Source: Chrysochromulina tobinii
Lineage: Eukaryota; Haptophyta; Prymnesiales; Chrysochromulinaceae
Assembly: GCA_001275005.1 (NCBI GenBank)
Contig: JWZX01000518.1
Location: forward strand, 1-15,002
Direction: 5' to 3'
Length of the DNA stretch: 15,002 nt
Part shown: positions 13,793 to 15,002 of the stretch, piece after piece
Numbering within the stretch: position 1 is the stretch's first letter
How the letters are laid out: each line of letters opens with the position of its first letter
Made by a program: the position numbers and the translations under genes
Notes under the pieces: generated by a model
What the model saw: only the letters and a program-made list of their open reading frames with translations
Database searches by the model: none
Told to the model about the DNA's origin: nothing

Positions 13793-15002
13793 TCACGGGC
13801 GCGCACGCAGCCTCGCCAGCCTCGACTTGAGCGCCGCCACGTTGAGCGACGGGCTTGTCGTCCCCGCCACCCCTGCGGCCGGTGCCCCCTCGGCGACAGA
13901 AGCGCCCATCCCAGCGCCCATCCCTGCTTCAGCACTGCCCATCCCTGCTTCAGCACCGACCGGGGCGACGGCCGCTGTCGCAACGGCACCGGCGGCAGGG
14001 GCGGTGGCGGCGGCGGCGGCGCGAGCAGCGAGAGATCGTGCAGCTGCGCGAGCACGGAGGGCAGGCTGATGGTGCCGAGCTTGTCGACCTCTCGCGGCAT
14101 GGCGAGCGCCTTGAGCAACTTGTGCATGCACTTGAGCAGCAGCCGCGCGAGCTGCCGATCCGCCGGGCGGCGCGCCTGATGAGGGAGGCAATTGGAGGTC
14201 ATCCGGCGCAATCACACTGATGAGGGAGGCCATTGGAGGTCATCCGGTGCGATCAGAGGCGATCAGAGGCGATCAGAGGCGATCCGAGGCCTTCCGAGGC
14301 CTTCCGAGGCCATCCGAGGCCATCCGAGGCCATCCGAGGCCATCCGAGGCCATCAGAGGCCATCAGTGGCCATCAGTGGCGCGCCTTGTCGAGCAGGCAG
14401 CACAGCAGCGCGGTCAGCGTGGCGGCGCGCGGTGTGAACTCAAGGAGCTTGAGCATCATCAGGTTGATCGACTTGAGCAGCAAGTTGGTCTTCATCTCCT
14501 CGCCAAAGTCGTTGAGCCGCCGGTCGACGAGCCGATCGAGGAGCTGGAGCACGAGGAATCGGATCTGGGGCTCATGCAGCTCGCGCATGAGGGGCTTGCA
14601 CACGAAGAGGTGCATGACCATCAGGTTCGCGAGCCGCCGGATGACGGTGTTGTCGCTCGTGTCATTCAGGAGCCAATTCAGCCGCGTGCAGACCGCTGCG
14701 AAGAGGGCGGTCGCGTGGTTGTGCGGCTGGAGCAGCACCGTCGGGTCTGCCTCCACCTGCGCCTGCAGCGTCGCGATCGCCCCACGGACGGTTTCGCTCT
14801 CCGCGTCCGCATCCTCCAGCGCGCTGATCGCCTCAAGCACAGGCGCATCCGCACGCCCAAGCGCGCGCGCGAGGGCCACCGTCTTCTTGGGCACGGGGCT
14901 CGGGGTGAGCGACGCCCCCGCCGCTGCCGCCGCCGCCTGCGCGTCCTCGAGCAAGTCCATCGGGCGCTTGGTTGCGGACGAGCTCGTCGTCGTCGTCGAC
15001 GC
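13793..15002 (-). CDS. CKAP5: XMAP215/CKAP5/MOR1-type TOG microtubule protein, C-terminal part
   Basis: Minus strand. The 15002-14385 exon is open at the edge (206 codons), and 14175 down to a stop at 13795-13793 follows. The text NTVIRRLANLMVMHLFV, MRELHEPQIRFLVLQLLDRLVDRRL and KSINLMMLKLLEF resembles the conserved C-terminal helical region of chTOG/MOR1, and after the splice LLKCMHKLLKALAMP continues it. The final SLNVAALKSRLARLRARP resembles the C-terminal helix of the family. These proteins bind tubulin and act as microtubule polymerases at plus ends and spindle poles. The exon just after the splice reads in one frame to about LSLLAPPPPPPPLPP, while the conserved C-terminus is in another frame. 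A second short intron (for example about 101 nt, GTGCCG to GCCGAG) or an indel in the CCG run is needed. Only the last fraction of a protein usually near 2000 residues is present. Confidence 0.8.
14176..14384 (-). repeat. Intron of the TOG gene: GC-AG type, 10-nt repeat, duplicated acceptor (209 nt)
   Basis: In sense orientation the donor is GACAAG|GCGCGCC and the acceptor CTCATCAG|GCGCGCC, phase 0. AGGCGCGCC is repeated at both junctions (plus 14378-14386 and 14169-14177). The body is CTGATGGCCT/CGGATGGCCT 10-nt units. A 41-nt block ending at the acceptor (plus 14176-14216) is duplicated at 14217-14257. The decoy acceptor leads to an early TGA, so the proximal one is used. Confidence 0.78.

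Noticed and set aside
12890-14179. Plus-strand frame of 429 codons over the minisatellite and the TOG 3' end
   Set aside because: It crosses the 29-nt satellite and the antisense of the TOG exon. Composition is low-complexity and no domain is visible.
1-15002. Transposon, insertion sequence or viral genes
   Set aside because: No transposase, integrase, reverse transcriptase or capsid-like frame was found. The only repeats are short tandem arrays and local duplications.
1-15002. tRNA, rRNA or snRNA genes
   Set aside because: I scanned for tRNA B-box-like GGTTCRANNCC sequences and found none with a fitting A-box. The only near match (about 3575) lies within the STPGR exon.

Overview
The window looks like nuclear DNA of a flagellated, GC-rich unicellular eukaryote, most likely an alga. 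A haptophyte-like or other chromist alga is my best guess, but the sequence does not settle the lineage. The support is: spliced protein genes with short introns, dense packing on both strands, very Ala/Pro-rich proteins, flagellar proteins (an SHIPPO/STPGR-repeat protein and the BBSome subunit BBIP1), a plant-type GT77 glycosyltransferase, an FG-repeat protein with a RanBP1 domain, and a TOG-family microtubule protein. I see no bacterial operon signals, tRNA, rRNA, CRISPR array or transposase gene.

Layout: (1) 1-2411, minus strand: an N-terminal CUE domain followed by a long coiled coil, three exons, running off the left edge. (2) 2674-5910, plus strand: a six-exon gene whose spliced frame of 808 codons gives an IQ motif, STPGR repeats and one EF-hand, divergent from gene 1 across a 262-bp promoter region. 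(3) 6462-8824, minus: a two-exon XEG113-like GT77 glycosyltransferase, convergent with gene 2. (4) 9286-10092, minus: an HMG-box plus histone-fold protein. (5) 10295-11779, plus: an FG-repeat protein whose RanBP1-type domain is interrupted by a long insert carrying a PAM2-like motif, divergent from gene 4 across 202 bp. (6) 12545-12754, minus: BBIP1, 69 residues. (7) 13793-15002, minus: the C-terminal part of an XMAP215/CKAP5/MOR1-type TOG protein, running off the right edge.

The most striking signal is in the introns. Introns in genes 1, 2 and 7 are filled with a roughly 10-nt tandem repeat that always reads YCTRATKRCC on the transcribed-sense strand, so a branch-point-like CTRAY recurs every 10 nt. 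Most of these introns are also bounded by direct repeats of 9 to 37 nt that duplicate exon sequence across the splice junction, and several hold duplicated acceptor blocks. This is what is expected if introns are born or enlarged by local tandem duplication of exon segments containing cryptic splice sites. It is the best candidate here for an undescribed process.

The products point to flagellar structure and assembly (STPGR protein, BBIP1), microtubule growth (TOG protein), Golgi glycosylation (GT77), chromatin or replication (HMG/histone fold) and nuclear transport or mRNA handling (FG/RanBP1/PAM2). They do not form one pathway. All exon structures were derived by eye from reading frames and splice-site fit, with no transcript evidence.
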